DNA from: Flavobacterium sp. KJJ
GTDB lineage: Bacteria; Bacteroidota; Bacteroidia; Flavobacteriales; Flavobacteriaceae
Direction: 5' to 3'
Assembly (NCBI RefSeq): GCF_000708595.2
Contig: NZ_JARP01000009.1
Span: 25,710 to 89,709 of the forward strand
Length of the DNA stretch: 64,000 nucleotides
Each line of letters starts with the position of its first letter. Positions within the stretch are counted from its first letter, which is position 1. Of the stretch, positions 1 through 9,471 are shown piece by piece. The notes under the pieces were generated by a model that did no database searches, was not told the DNA's origin, and saw only the letters and a program-made list of their open reading frames with translations. The translations under genes were made by a program, and so were the position numbers.

Positions 1-1
1 A

Positions 2-1780
2 AAAAAATATTTTAGAAAACTAGAAAGCATTATTGCTTTGGCACAATCCTTAATGACTCCAAAGCAGTTTATTTTTTTATCAAGTGTTCTAATTGGTATA
101 TCATGCTCTTTGGCTGTAATTGTTTTAAAAACTTTTGCTCACAGCGTTTTCTCATTTGCGACTTATATCAACGGAATTTTAAAATTGAGTTTCATTAACA
201 GTATACTTCCTATTATCGGAATTGTGCTTACTGTTTTTGTTGTAAAAAGAGTTTTAAACGGAAGTATTGAAAAGGGTACTTCGCAAATTTTGTATGCTGT
301 TGCTAAGAAAGCAAGTATTATTCCTAAAAAACAAATGTATGCGCAAATTGTAACTAGTTCGTTAACTGTTGGTTTAGGAGGTTCTGCCGGTTTAGAAAGT
401 CCAATTGTGATTACAGGGGCGGCATTTGGTTCAAACTTTGCCCAAAATTATAAATTACCTTATAAAGACAGGACTTTACTTATTGGCTGTGGCGTTGCAG
501 CGGGAATTTCAGCTGCTTTTAATGCTCCAATTGCCGGTGTTTTATTTGCAATTGAAGTGCTATTGGTTGATGTAAGTATTTCAGCCTTTACTCCTATTAT
601 GATATCTGCAGCTACAGGTGCTTTGGTTTCTGCAATTGTTTTAGATGAAAGTATTTTATTGTCCTTCAAGAAACAAGAAGTTTTTAATTATCATAATATT
701 CCTTTTTATGTGCTTTTAGGAGTGTTGACTGGATTTATAGCAGTTTATTATGCACGAAATTTTCAAAAAGTCGAGCATTATTTTTCTAAATCAAAATGGA
801 ACCCGTATAAAAAAGCTTTAATCGGTTCTTCGTTACTGGCACTGCTTATTTTTATTTTTCCAACTCTTTTTGGAGAGGGTTATGAAAGTATTAAAACCCT
901 ATCTGAAAATGATCCAGGGCAATTATTAGACAATACTTTATTTGCAGATTTGAGAAACAATCAGTGGGTTTTACTTCTATTTGTTGGCTGCACTATGATG
1001 GTAAAAGTATTTGCTACTGGACTTACAATTGGAAGCGGAGGAAACGGAGGAAATTTTGCGCCGTCTTTGTTTTTAGGTTCTTATTTAGGTTATTTCTTTT
1101 CAAAATTCATTAGCCTTATTGGCCTATCAAAACTGCCGATCAGTAATTTTACAATGGTTGGAATGGCTGGTATTTTGAGTGGATTATTTCACGCGCCACT
1201 TACAGCAATCTTCTTAATTGCAGAAATAACTGGAGGTTACGGATTAATGATTCCGCTTATGATTGTTTCCTCAATTAGTTTTGCTATTTCTAAGCGTTTT
1301 GAAAAATATTCACTTGACGTAAAAAATCTGGCTAAAAAAGGACATGCTTTTACCAGCAATAAAGATTCTAATATTCTATCAACTTTAGATATTGATACGA
1401 TCATTCAATGTGATTATTTAACGGTTCATCCAGATGAGCATTTAAATAAATTAGTAGATCTTATTTCACACTCAAATCAAGTTGTTTTTGCCGTTGTCAA
1501 TAACGAAAAAGAACTAGTTGGAATAGTTCATTTTAATGATATCCGCGAAATTATCTTTAATGCATATCGTGTAAAATACACCTTGATCAGAGATGTTATG
1601 AAAACACCTCCGGCTACAATTTCATCTTTTGACAGTATGGAAATTGTAATGAGTAAATTCGAAAAATCGAAAACGGCATTTCTTCCTGTTATACGAAACG
1701 AAAAATACTATGGCTTCATTTCCAAATCTATAGCGCTGGAAGCTTATAGAATGAAACTGCGTTCTATGACAATTGAATAA
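2..1780 (+). CDS. ClC family chloride channel/transporter with C-terminal CBS pair (5' end outside window)
   Basis: This is an integral membrane ClC transporter that exchanges or conducts chloride. The reading frame is open back to the first base of the window, so the gene starts upstream and only the 3' part is present; the TTG at 38 is just the first possible start inside the window. Counting from that TTG, the gating-glutamate motif reads G-L-E-S-P near residue 118-122 (usual G-x-E-G-P), followed by many hydrophobic helices. The GSGGNGGNFAPSLF segment that lines the anion path lies near residue 327. Two CBS domains occupy about residues 450-575. The gating glutamate is present, which favours a Cl-/H+ exchanger over a pure channel, but this is inference. 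About 100 bp separate it from uvrA. Confidence 0.9.
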   Translation, partial: KKYFRKLESIIALAQSLMTPKQFIFLSSVLIGISCSLAVIVLKTFAHSVFSFATYINGILKLSFINSILPIIGIVLTVFVVKRVLNGSIEKGTSQILYAVAKKASIIPKKQMYAQIVTSSLTVGLGGSAGLESPIVITGAAFGSNFAQNYKLPYKDRTLLIGCGVAAGISAAFNAPIAGVLFAIEVLLVDVSISAFTPIMISAATGALVSAIVLDESILLSFKKQEVFNYHNIPFYVLLGVLTGFIAVYYARNFQKVEHYFSKSKWNPYKKALIGSSLLALLIFIFPTLFGEGYESIKTLSENDPGQLLDNTLFADLRNNQWVLLLFVGCTMMVKVFATGLTIGSGGNGGNFAPSLFLGSYLGYFFSKFISLIGLSKLPISNFTMVGMAGILSGLFHAPLTAIFLIAEITGGYGLMIPLMIVSSISFAISKRFEKYSLDVKNLAKKGHAFTSNKDSNILSTLDIDTIIQCDYLTVHPDEHLNKLVDLISHSNQVVFAVVNNEKELVGIVHFNDIREIIFNAYRVKYTLIRDVMKTPPATISSFDSMEIVMSKFEKSKTAFLPVIRNEKYYGFISKSIALEAYRMKLRSMTIE

Positions 1781-1871
1781 TGCCCATTAAACGTTTTACA
1801 GTAACGTTATTTTGTTACAATTTTTAACATAAACTTCTATTCTCTAGTACTAAAAGAACAAATCAAAGTGG

Positions 1872-1879
1872 TAACTTTG
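1872..1879 (+). promoter_or_regulatory. -7 promoter box of uvrA
   Basis: TAACTTTG matches the Bacteroidetes -7 consensus TAnnTTTG. Transcription would start near 1883, about 12 nt before the ATG at 1896. This argues against the TTG at 1884 as the start codon. I see no clear upstream TTG element. Confidence 0.5.
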
Positions 1880-1895
1880 CGTTTTGCTCAAATTT

Positions 1896-4727
1896 ATGCT
1901 AGATAAAGACAATACTATTGAAGTTCTTGGTGCAAGAGTTCATAATCTAAAAAATATCGATATTTCTATTCCGAGAGAAAAACTGGTTGTAATTACAGGT
2001 CTTTCTGGTTCGGGAAAATCTTCTTTGGCTTTTGATACCATTTATGCTGAAGGACAGCGTCGTTATGTCGAAACTTTTTCGGCGTATGCCAGACAATTCC
2101 TTGGTGGTTTAGAACGTCCGGATGTAGATAAAATCGACGGACTTTCTCCGGTAATTGCTATTGAACAAAAAACAACCAGTAAAAGTCCGCGTTCAACCGT
2201 TGGAACTATTACTGAAATATATGATTTCCTCCGCCTTCTATATGCGCGTGGTGCAGATGCTTACAGTTACAACACCGGCGAAAAAATGGTTTCGTATTCT
2301 GATGACCAAATCAAAGATTTGATTATGCAGGATTTTAGCGGAAAACGAATCAATATTTTAGCCCCAATTATTAGAGCTAGAAAAGGGCATTACGCCGAAC
2401 TGTTTCAACAAATTACAAAGCAGGGATTCTTAAAGGTTCGCGTAAATGGCGAAGTTCAGGATTTGGTTTCAGGAATGAAATTAGACCGCTACAAAACCCA
2501 TGATATCGAAATTGTCGTTGACAGAATGTTAATTGAAAATACAGAAGACAATCAAAAACGATTGGCCGAAAGTATAAACACTGCAATGCATCATGGAGAA
2601 AATGTTTTGATGATTTTAGATCAGGATACTAATGAAGTTCGTTATTTCAGCAGAAATTTAATGTGTCCGACAACCGGAATTTCATACCAAAATCCAGAAC
2701 CAAATTTATTTTCGTTCAACTCTCCTAAAGGAGCTTGTCCGCATTGTAATGGATTGGGAACTGTACATGAAATTAATGTAAAAAAGATTATTCCGAATCC
2801 TAAATTATCGATTAAAAGTGGTGGTTTTGCTCCACTTGGTGAATATAAATCATCTTGGATTTTTAAGCAATTAGAAATTATTGGAGAAAAATTTGGTTTC
2901 AAAATAACAGATCCGATTGAGAAAATTCCAGAAGAAGCAATGACCATGATTTTGCATGGAGGAAAAGATAAGTTTGTCGTAAATTCAAAAGATTTAGGCG
3001 TTACGCGCGATTATAAAATAGATTTTGAAGGAATTTCAAACTTCATTAAAAATCAATTTGACGAAACTTCTTCGACAACTATAAAACGTTGGGCAAAAGA
3101 TTTTATGGACGAAATTAATTGTCCGGTTTGTGATGGTTCTCGTTTGAAAAAGGAAGCACAGTTTTTTAGAGTGAATGGGAAAAATATCACCGAATTATGT
3201 GATATGGACATTTCAGATTTGACAATCTGGTTTCAGGATTTAAATAATCATTTATCAGACAAACAACTTTTAATTGCTTCTGAAGTAGTAAAAGAAATCA
3301 AAGATCGTTTGAACTTTTTAATGAATGTTGGTCTTAATTATTTGGCTTTAAGCCGCAGTTCAAAATCACTTTCTGGTGGTGAAGCACAACGTATTCGTTT
3401 AGCAACCCAAATTGGTTCACAATTAGTTGGTGTTTTATATATTTTGGATGAGCCAAGTATTGGTTTGCACCAAAGAGACAATGAAAAATTGATTCATTCC
3501 TTAGAACAATTGCGTGATATTGGAAATTCGGTTATTGTGGTGGAGCACGATAAAGACATGATCGAACGTGCTGATTATGTAATTGATATTGGTCCGAAAG
3601 CAGGGAAATACGGCGGAGAAATCATCAGTATTGGAACTCCAGCGGAAACATTAAAATCGAACACGATTACCGCTCAATATTTGAACGGTAAAATGAAATT
3701 AGAGATTCCGAAAGAACGCAGAAAAGGAAATGGCAAGTTTTTAAAACTAACCGGAGCGACTGGAAATAATCTTAAAAATGTTTCAATCGAATTGCCTTTA
3801 GGACAATTAATTTGTGTGACAGGAGTTTCAGGAAGCGGAAAATCGACCTTGATTAACGAGACGCTCTACCCTATTTTGAACGCTTATTATTTTAATGGCG
3901 TAAAAAAACCACAGCCTTACAAAAAAATTGAAGGCTTAGAACATATCGACAAAGTAATTGACATTGACCAAAGTCCGATTGGAAGAACGCCTCGTTCAAA
4001 TCCAGCAACTTATACAGAGGTTTTCACCGAAATCAGAAACCTGTTTACGATGACTTCTGAAAGTATGATTCGCGGTTATAAAGCCGGACGTTTTAGTTTT
4101 AACGTAAAAGGCGGACGCTGTGAAACCTGCGAAGGCTCTGGTGTTAGAACTATCGAAATGAACTTTTTGCCAGATGTTTATGTGGAATGTGAAACTTGTC
4201 AAGGGAAACGTTTTAACAGAGAAACACTAGAAATTCGATACAAAGGAAAATCGATTTCAGATGTATTGAATATGACGGTTGATGAAGCAGTTCCATTTTT
4301 TGAAAACATTCCGAAGATTTACAGAAAAGTAAAAACAATTCAGGATGTTGGTTTAGGATATATAACGCTTGGACAGCAAAGCACAACACTTTCTGGTGGT
4401 GAAGCACAGCGTATAAAACTAGCAGGAGAATTATCTAAAAAAGATACCGGAAACACTTTTTATATTCTGGATGAACCTACAACTGGATTGCATTTTGAAG
4501 ACATTCGTGTTTTGATGGATGTAATTAATAAATTGGTTGATAAAGGAAATACAATCCTGGTTATCGAACATAACATGGACGTAATTAAACTTGCTGATTA
4601 TATCATAGACATTGGTCCTGAAGGTGGAAAAGGCGGCGGACAATTAATCGCCAAAGGAACTCCTGAAGAAGTAGCGAAAAATAAAAAAAGTTATACAGCT
4701 AAGTTTTTGAAAAAGGAATTGGAATAA
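1896..4727 (+). CDS. uvrA: Excinuclease ABC subunit A
   Basis: UvrA is the DNA damage recognition ATPase of nucleotide excision repair. The 943-residue product has the family length. It begins with the typical IEVLGARVHNLKNID strand, then a Walker A (GLSGSGKSS), an ABC signature (LSGGEAQRIRLA) and a Walker B ending ILDEPSIGLH. A second half follows with GVSGSGKST, a second LSGGEAQRI signature and ILDEPTTGLH. Cysteine pairs of the zinc modules are visible (CPHC, CPVC, CETC twice). I start at ATG 1896 because the TTG at 1884 sits at the expected transcription start. A strong hairpin terminator follows. No partner uvr genes are adjacent, as is normal. Confidence 0.97.
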   Translation: MLDKDNTIEVLGARVHNLKNIDISIPREKLVVITGLSGSGKSSLAFDTIYAEGQRRYVETFSAYARQFLGGLERPDVDKIDGLSPVIAIEQKTTSKSPRSTVGTITEIYDFLRLLYARGADAYSYNTGEKMVSYSDDQIKDLIMQDFSGKRINILAPIIRARKGHYAELFQQITKQGFLKVRVNGEVQDLVSGMKLDRYKTHDIEIVVDRMLIENTEDNQKRLAESINTAMHHGENVLMILDQDTNEVRYFSRNLMCPTTGISYQNPEPNLFSFNSPKGACPHCNGLGTVHEINVKKIIPNPKLSIKSGGFAPLGEYKSSWIFKQLEIIGEKFGFKITDPIEKIPEEAMTMILHGGKDKFVVNSKDLGVTRDYKIDFEGISNFIKNQFDETSSTTIKRWAKDFMDEINCPVCDGSRLKKEAQFFRVNGKNITELCDMDISDLTIWFQDLNNHLSDKQLLIASEVVKEIKDRLNFLMNVGLNYLALSRSSKSLSGGEAQRIRLATQIGSQLVGVLYILDEPSIGLHQRDNEKLIHSLEQLRDIGNSVIVVEHDKDMIERADYVIDIGPKAGKYGGEIISIGTPAETLKSNTITAQYLNGKMKLEIPKERRKGNGKFLKLTGATGNNLKNVSIELPLGQLICVTGVSGSGKSTLINETLYPILNAYYFNGVKKPQPYKKIEGLEHIDKVIDIDQSPIGRTPRSNPATYTEVFTEIRNLFTMTSESMIRGYKAGRFSFNVKGGRCETCEGSGVRTIEMNFLPDVYVECETCQGKRFNRETLEIRYKGKSISDVLNMTVDEAVPFFENIPKIYRKVKTIQDVGLGYITLGQQSTTLSGGEAQRIKLAGELSKKDTGNTFYILDEPTTGLHFEDIRVLMDVINKLVDKGNTILVIEHNMDVIKLADYIIDIGPEGGKGGGQLIAKGTPEEVAKNKKSYTAKFLKKELE

Positions 4728-4734
4728 AAATATT

Positions 4735-4770
4735 TTTTTGATGGACGGTTTTTAATGCGTCCATCAAAAA
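4735..4770 (+). terminator. Intrinsic terminator after uvrA
   Basis: An 8-bp perfect stem, GATGGACG (4740-4747) with CGTCCATC (4758-4765), extends through flanking T and A runs. It lies 13 nt after the uvrA stop and could work in both directions. Confidence 0.8.
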
Positions 4771-4946
4771 TTTTTACTGCTTAAAATTCGTTGAAATTTC
4801 AGGTATATAACCTTACTATACTGATAATGAATTATCGACTACAATTTAAATTAGCAAGAATGTTACATTTAAATTAATAAATACGCATTTCTGTAACAAT
4901 TCTCGAAAAAAGAGTTAATTTAGTCCCCCGATTTTTGTCAGAGTTT

Positions 4947-4954
4947 TAATTTTG
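4947..4954 (+). promoter_or_regulatory. -7 promoter box of the cupin gene
   Basis: TAATTTTG fits TAnnTTTG. It overlaps the TTG at 4952, so that TTG cannot be the translation start if this box is used. Transcription would begin near 4958, just ahead of ATG 4964 and ATG 4976. Confidence 0.4.
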
Positions 4955-4963
4955 ACAAAGCCT

Positions 4964-5335
4964 ATGATAAACTCTATGAATCTAAAAGAAAAATTCAGTA
5001 ACGTTGACCAATATTTTTCGCCTAAAATAATTGACGAAGTAAACGATCAATATATTAAAGTGGCTAAAATAAAAGGTCAGGAAGTTCCATGGCATAATCA
5101 CGAAAATGAAGATGAATTATTTTACATTGTCGACGGTGAGCTTTTAATGGAAATAGAAAACAAACCCGCTTTCACTATGAAAAAAGGTGATTTGTTCGTT
5201 GTTAAAAAAGGCGTAAATCACAGGGTTTCATCGGTTGAAGAATGCTCAATAATGCTTATCGAATCTAAAACCACGGAACATACCGGAAAGGTTAAGAGCA
5301 ACATTACCAAATCAATTGCAGAGCAAACGTATTAA
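4964..5335 (+). CDS. Cupin domain-containing protein
   Basis: This is a small single-domain cupin of about 123 residues. The first cupin motif is visible as PWHNHENEDELFYIVDGE, with metal-ligand His and Glu residues. The second is KKGDLFVVKKGVNH. Such proteins are metal-binding beta barrels, and the substrate cannot be told from sequence. I start at ATG 4964; ATG 4976 is also possible. It stands alone between the uvrA terminator and a structured intergenic element. It could be an enzyme such as an isomerase or dioxygenase, or a small-molecule sensor. Confidence 0.85.
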   Translation: MINSMNLKEKFSNVDQYFSPKIIDEVNDQYIKVAKIKGQEVPWHNHENEDELFYIVDGELLMEIENKPAFTMKKGDLFVVKKGVNHRVSSVEECSIMLIESKTTEHTGKVKSNITKSIAEQTY

Positions 5336-5369
5336 TAAAGAATTTTTCTTTTAAACTCAAAGTTCAATT

Positions 5370-5460
5370 GAAAACGATGCCCTAGCCCTGATGGAAGCGG
5401 CATCCTTTTTCTTGCTTCTTTAGCAAGGAAAAGATATAGCGGACAGCAGGAAACAGCTCC
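5370..5460 (+). ncRNA. Structured repeat/RNA-like element
   Basis: This spacer segment folds well. GATGCC (5376-5381) can pair with GGCATC (5399-5404). Next comes a 12-bp hairpin, CTTTTTCTTGCT against AGCAAGGAAAAG (about 5405-5433, one G-U pair), then the single-stranded-looking GATATAGCGGACAGCAGGAA and a closing CAGCTCC. From memory, elements with this 'CTAGCCC..GGCATCCTTT..GATATAGCGG' pattern recur between genes in Flavobacterium genomes. They may correspond to the Flavo-1 RNA motif, which I cannot confirm. The function is unknown. Confidence 0.5.
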
Positions 5461-5490
5461 TTATCCTTCGACCATAGTCAGGATGACAAC
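5461..5490 (+). repeat. Dispersed 'ATCCTTCGAC..GTCAGGATGAC' remnant
   Basis: A short imperfect copy of the intergenic repeat ending in TCAGGATGAC follows the structured element directly. I recall similar stretches scattered through Flavobacterium spacers. No gene is visible here. Confidence 0.35.
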
Positions 5491-5533
5491 AAGAGCCAAA
5501 ACATAATAAAAATAATAAATTAAAATACCTAAA

Positions 5534-6262
5534 ATGAGATTAGAAGATTTTGATAATGATGAAGATAAAATAATTCAGGATCGTTTGAAACAAAAAACGT
5601 GGAATGAAATTAGAACCAACGACAGCTGGGCGATTTTTAAAATCATGGCCGAATTTGTAAACGGTTACGAAAGCATGGGACGTATTGGTCCATGTGTATC
5701 TATTTTTGGTTCGGCGAGAACAAAACCTGACGATAAATATTATTTATTGGCTGAAAAAATTGCTTACAAAATCAGTAAGGCCGGTTATGGTGTAATTACA
5801 GGTGGAGGGCCGGGAATTATGGAAGCCGGAAATAAAGGTGCACATTTAGGAGGCGGAACTTCGGTTGGTTTGAATATCGAATTACCTTTTGAACAGCACT
5901 TTAACCCATATATTGATCACGATAAAAACTTGAATTTCGATTATTTCTTTGTGAGAAAAGTAATGTTCGTTAAATACTCGCAAGGTTTTGTGGTTATGCC
6001 GGGAGGTTTTGGAACGCTTGACGAAATGTTTGAAGCGATTACATTAATTCAGACTAAGAAAATAGGGAAATTTCCAATTATCTTGGTTGGCGTTGAATTC
6101 TGGTCAGGATTAATCGAATGGGTAAAAACGGTTTTAGTTGAAAAAATGCAGACTGTAAGTCCTGACGATTTAAACTTATTTAAGATCGTAGACACTGAAG
6201 ATGAAGTTGTTGACGTATTAGATAAATTCTACAAGAAATACGATTTAAGTCCAAATTTCTAA
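5534..6262 (+). CDS. LOG family (TIGR00730) Rossmann-fold protein
   Basis: This 242-residue protein belongs to the LOG/lysine-decarboxylase-like family, whose characterised members are nucleoside 5'-monophosphate (cytokinin) phosphoribohydrolases. It carries the nucleotide-binding GGGPGIMEAGNKGA segment (about residues 95-108) and the family signature PGGFGTLDEMFE (about 156-167) with the catalytic Glu. It has no signal peptide and is probably cytosolic. It is a single gene followed by a palindromic spacer. The family call is firm. The actual substrate in Flavobacterium is unknown. Confidence 0.9.
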   Translation: MRLEDFDNDEDKIIQDRLKQKTWNEIRTNDSWAIFKIMAEFVNGYESMGRIGPCVSIFGSARTKPDDKYYLLAEKIAYKISKAGYGVITGGGPGIMEAGNKGAHLGGGTSVGLNIELPFEQHFNPYIDHDKNLNFDYFFVRKVMFVKYSQGFVVMPGGFGTLDEMFEAITLIQTKKIGKFPIILVGVEFWSGLIEWVKTVLVEKMQTVSPDDLNLFKIVDTEDEVVDVLDKFYKKYDLSPNF

Positions 6263-6272
6263 AATTTTTTCT

Positions 6273-6340
6273 ACCATATAAGTTCATATATTTTGACCTA
6301 ATAATTGTGAACTTAAATTTACTTATATCACTTATATGGT
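6273..6340. repeat. Intergenic palindrome, CCATATAAG family (copy 1)
   Basis: ACCATATAAG (6273-6282) is the exact reverse complement of CTTATATGGT (6331-6340). Read on the minus strand the element matches the one at 15340-15421 over most of its length, so the two are copies of one dispersed family in opposite orientation. Confidence 0.75.
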
Positions 6341-6451
6341 TAAATTTCAAAGCTGTTTTTATAAACAGCTTTTTTTATGCTATTTTTACAGAAAACCAAA
6401 AGAACTTTATGCTCGTAACTTAAGTATATCCTCTTAACTTTTAAACCATCC

Positions 6452-9283
6452 TTGAAATCATTTTATAAAATTATATTCCTTTTTTTAGTTTTATTCAGTT
6501 CGATAAAACAATATGCACAACATCATTCTAAGATGGAAGTGGCGGTTAATCTTGAACTTAAAACACTGAATGTAAGACAGGATATTACATTTTATAATAC
6601 ATCAAATGATTCGCTCAATTCTATCGTTTTGAATGACTGGAATAATGCCTTTGCAAATAAAAACACACCTTTGGCAAAACGTTTTTCAGATGAATTTTAT
6701 AGAGGTTTTCATGTAGCAAAAGCAGTTGAGAGAGGAAATACAACAATTTTAAACCTGACCGATTCTGAGAACATGGCTTTAGAATGGGAAAGAACTGATA
6801 AAAATCCAGATTTTATAGTAGTTAAATTAAACCATAAACTGCTTCCTGGAGAAAAAATCGATTTGCATCTTATCTATATTTCTAAAATTCCGAGTGATAA
6901 ATTTACACGTTACGGTTTTGACCAGAATGGCGGTATGAACTTGAAAAACTGGTTTTTAAGTCCTGCCAGATTTGAAAATCATCATTTTACTCAAAACAAC
7001 AATTTTAATTTAGATGATATTGCAAATGCTGTAACAGATTATGAAGTTGAAATAAAAATTCCAAACAGCTATTCGATTACGACTGATTTGAATTCGGTTT
7101 CAAAAGATGTTTCAAATCTTTCATTCAGCACTTATTCGTTTTCAGGAACTAACAGAACTGATTTTAATTTGTTTATTGAAAAACAAAATAACTTTAGAAG
7201 CTATGACAACGGAACTATAGAGGTTTTGTCTGACTTAAAAAACAAGAAAATAACTGAAATTCAAAAAGCAATTGTGATCAATCGTGTTGCTGCTTTTGCG
7301 AATGAATTTATTGGAAAATATCCCCACGAAAAAATTACAGTTTCACAGGCTGATTATGAAAGAAATCCATTTTACGGATTAAATCAGCTTCCCTCTTTTA
7401 TAAGTCCGTTTTCTGATGAATTTATGTTTGAGATTACTTTTTTTAAAACCTATCTCAATAATTATTTAAAAAACTCGCTTCGACTTGATCCTCGAAAAGA
7501 CAATTGGGTCTATGACGGAATCCAGATATACGCCATGATGAAATATATGGAAGAATATCATTTGGATGAAAAAATGCTGGGAAGGCTTTCGAGAATGAAA
7601 CTTTTTAAAAGTTACAACATTACTAATCTGACTTTTAACGAGCAATACAGCTATTATTATATGCTGATGGCGCGAAAAAATTTGGATCAGCCACTTGGAG
7701 ATCCAAAAAATACTTTAATTAAATTTAATGAGCAGATTGCCAGTAAATATCGCGCAGGTTTGAGTTTGAGTTATTTAGATGACTATTTAGATCATAATAT
7801 TGTTCCGCAAAGTGTTCAGGAATTTTATAATTTGAATAAAACCGAGCAGACAAATCGTTATGATTTTGAAAAAATCTTAACTAAAAACAGTCCGAAAAAT
7901 ATCGACTGGTTTTTTAAAACTATAATAGATTCACGTGATATAATTGATTATAAATTTTCGAATGTATCAAGAACCAAAGACAGTATTCAGTTTTCAATAA
8001 AAAGCAAAACAAATGTGTTTGCTCCGATTCCTGTTTATGGTCTGAAGAAAAATGAAATTGTTTTTAAAAAATGGATTGAACCTGAAAACACCGATTCGAT
8101 TTATCAATTTGACAGAAAAAATGCAGATAAAATTGTAATTAATTACGACAATGAAGTTCCAGAATACAACCAAAGAAACAACTGGAAATCACTTAAAAGT
8201 CTTGTACTTACCAATCGACCGATAAAATTTAATTTCGCCAAAGATTTAGAAGATCCATATTATAACCAAATCTTATATATTCCTACGCTTACTTACAATT
8301 TATACGACGGATTAACGCCGGGAGTTCGTTTTCATAACAAAACAATTCTAGACAAACCTTTTACCTTCGACATTAACCCTGCATATTCTATAAATGCTGG
8401 TACATTATCTGGATCTTCTGCTTTTTCATGGAGCGAATATTACAGAAACAGCACGCTTTATAATGTGCGTTATTCGATTAGTCAAAATTATTTTCATTAC
8501 GCGCCAGATGCTGCTTATTTAAGATTGAATCCGATGGTGCAGTTTCGAATTCGTGAAAAAAACTTTAGAGATAACAGAAAACAGTTGATCATGTTCAGGG
8601 AAGTTATCGTAAATCGGGAATCAAGTGAATATATTACTGATAATTCTAAACCAAATTATTCGATTTTTAATGCCCGCTATTCGAATACTAAAACAGAATT
8701 AGTTGATCATTTCAGTTTTATGACCGATGTTCAATTCTCAGGGGATTTTGGTAAACTTTCTGGGGAAGTCGAATACAGACGATTATTTGAAAACAACCAT
8801 AAACTGAATTTGAGATTATACGCTGGAAGTTTTATTTATAATACAACAAACTCAGATTATTTTAGTTTTGGATTAGATCGCCCAACCGATTATATGTTTG
8901 ATTATAACTTTTTTGGAAGATCTGAAAGTACCGGGATTTTTAGTCAGCAATACGTGATGGCCGAAGGCGGCTTTAAGTCAAAGATAGCCCCAAGATATGC
9001 TAATCAATGGCTTACTGCGTTTAATGCCAGCTACTCGATTTGGAATTGGATTGAAGTATACGGCGATGTTGGTTTTATGAAAAGCAAACACCAAAATGGA
9101 GATTTTGTTTATGACAGCGGTATCCGATTAAATTTGGTTCAGGACTATTTTGAACTCTATTTTCCTGTTTATTCGAATAACGGATGGGAGATTTCTCAAA
9201 ATAAATACAACGAAAAAATTAGATTTGTAGTAACATTTGCCCCAAAAACATTAGTTAATCTTTTTACTAGAAAATGGTTCTAA
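6452..9283 (+). CDS. M1-peptidase-like protein with C-terminal barrel-like region, catalytic motif missing
   Basis: This is a 943-residue exported protein with a signal peptide of about 22 residues ending QYAQ. The TTG start is the only one that keeps this signal peptide, since the upstream ATG runs into a stop. Residues about 25-500 resemble the N-terminal and catalytic domains of M1 (gluzincin) aminopeptidases. Where HExxH is expected I read F326-E-I-T-F330, and the later segment DGIQIYAMMKYMEE resembles the family's downstream helix. Zinc chemistry is therefore unlikely. Residues about 590-943 alternate like outer-membrane beta strands and end in Phe. The role is unknown; an outer-membrane factor with a dead peptidase domain is my best reading. 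Confidence 0.7.
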   Translation: MKSFYKIIFLFLVLFSSIKQYAQHHSKMEVAVNLELKTLNVRQDITFYNTSNDSLNSIVLNDWNNAFANKNTPLAKRFSDEFYRGFHVAKAVERGNTTILNLTDSENMALEWERTDKNPDFIVVKLNHKLLPGEKIDLHLIYISKIPSDKFTRYGFDQNGGMNLKNWFLSPARFENHHFTQNNNFNLDDIANAVTDYEVEIKIPNSYSITTDLNSVSKDVSNLSFSTYSFSGTNRTDFNLFIEKQNNFRSYDNGTIEVLSDLKNKKITEIQKAIVINRVAAFANEFIGKYPHEKITVSQADYERNPFYGLNQLPSFISPFSDEFMFEITFFKTYLNNYLKNSLRLDPRKDNWVYDGIQIYAMMKYMEEYHLDEKMLGRLSRMKLFKSYNITNLTFNEQYSYYYMLMARKNLDQPLGDPKNTLIKFNEQIASKYRAGLSLSYLDDYLDHNIVPQSVQEFYNLNKTEQTNRYDFEKILTKNSPKNIDWFFKTIIDSRDIIDYKFSNVSRTKDSIQFSIKSKTNVFAPIPVYGLKKNEIVFKKWIEPENTDSIYQFDRKNADKIVINYDNEVPEYNQRNNWKSLKSLVLTNRPIKFNFAKDLEDPYYNQILYIPTLTYNLYDGLTPGVRFHNKTILDKPFTFDINPAYSINAGTLSGSSAFSWSEYYRNSTLYNVRYSISQNYFHYAPDAAYLRLNPMVQFRIREKNFRDNRKQLIMFREVIVNRESSEYITDNSKPNYSIFNARYSNTKTELVDHFSFMTDVQFSGDFGKLSGEVEYRRLFENNHKLNLRLYAGSFIYNTTNSDYFSFGLDRPTDYMFDYNFFGRSESTGIFSQQYVMAEGGFKSKIAPRYANQWLTAFNASYSIWNWIEVYGDVGFMKSKHQNGDFVYDSGIRLNLVQDYFELYFPVYSNNGWEISQNKYNEKIRFVVTFAPKTLVNLFTRKWF

Positions 9284-9471
9284 TTAAATAAAATTTAAAC
9301 AAAAACATGCGTAATTATCATTAAATTTAACTTTTATCTATACATAACACAAAAAAAGTAGGTAGTTTTTTGATTTTAAATACAAATAATTAAATTATAT
9401 TTATTTTAAAGAATTATGATTATTGATTGTTTTTAAGTAATTTCGCAGTCTAAACATGACCCTACAAGATT

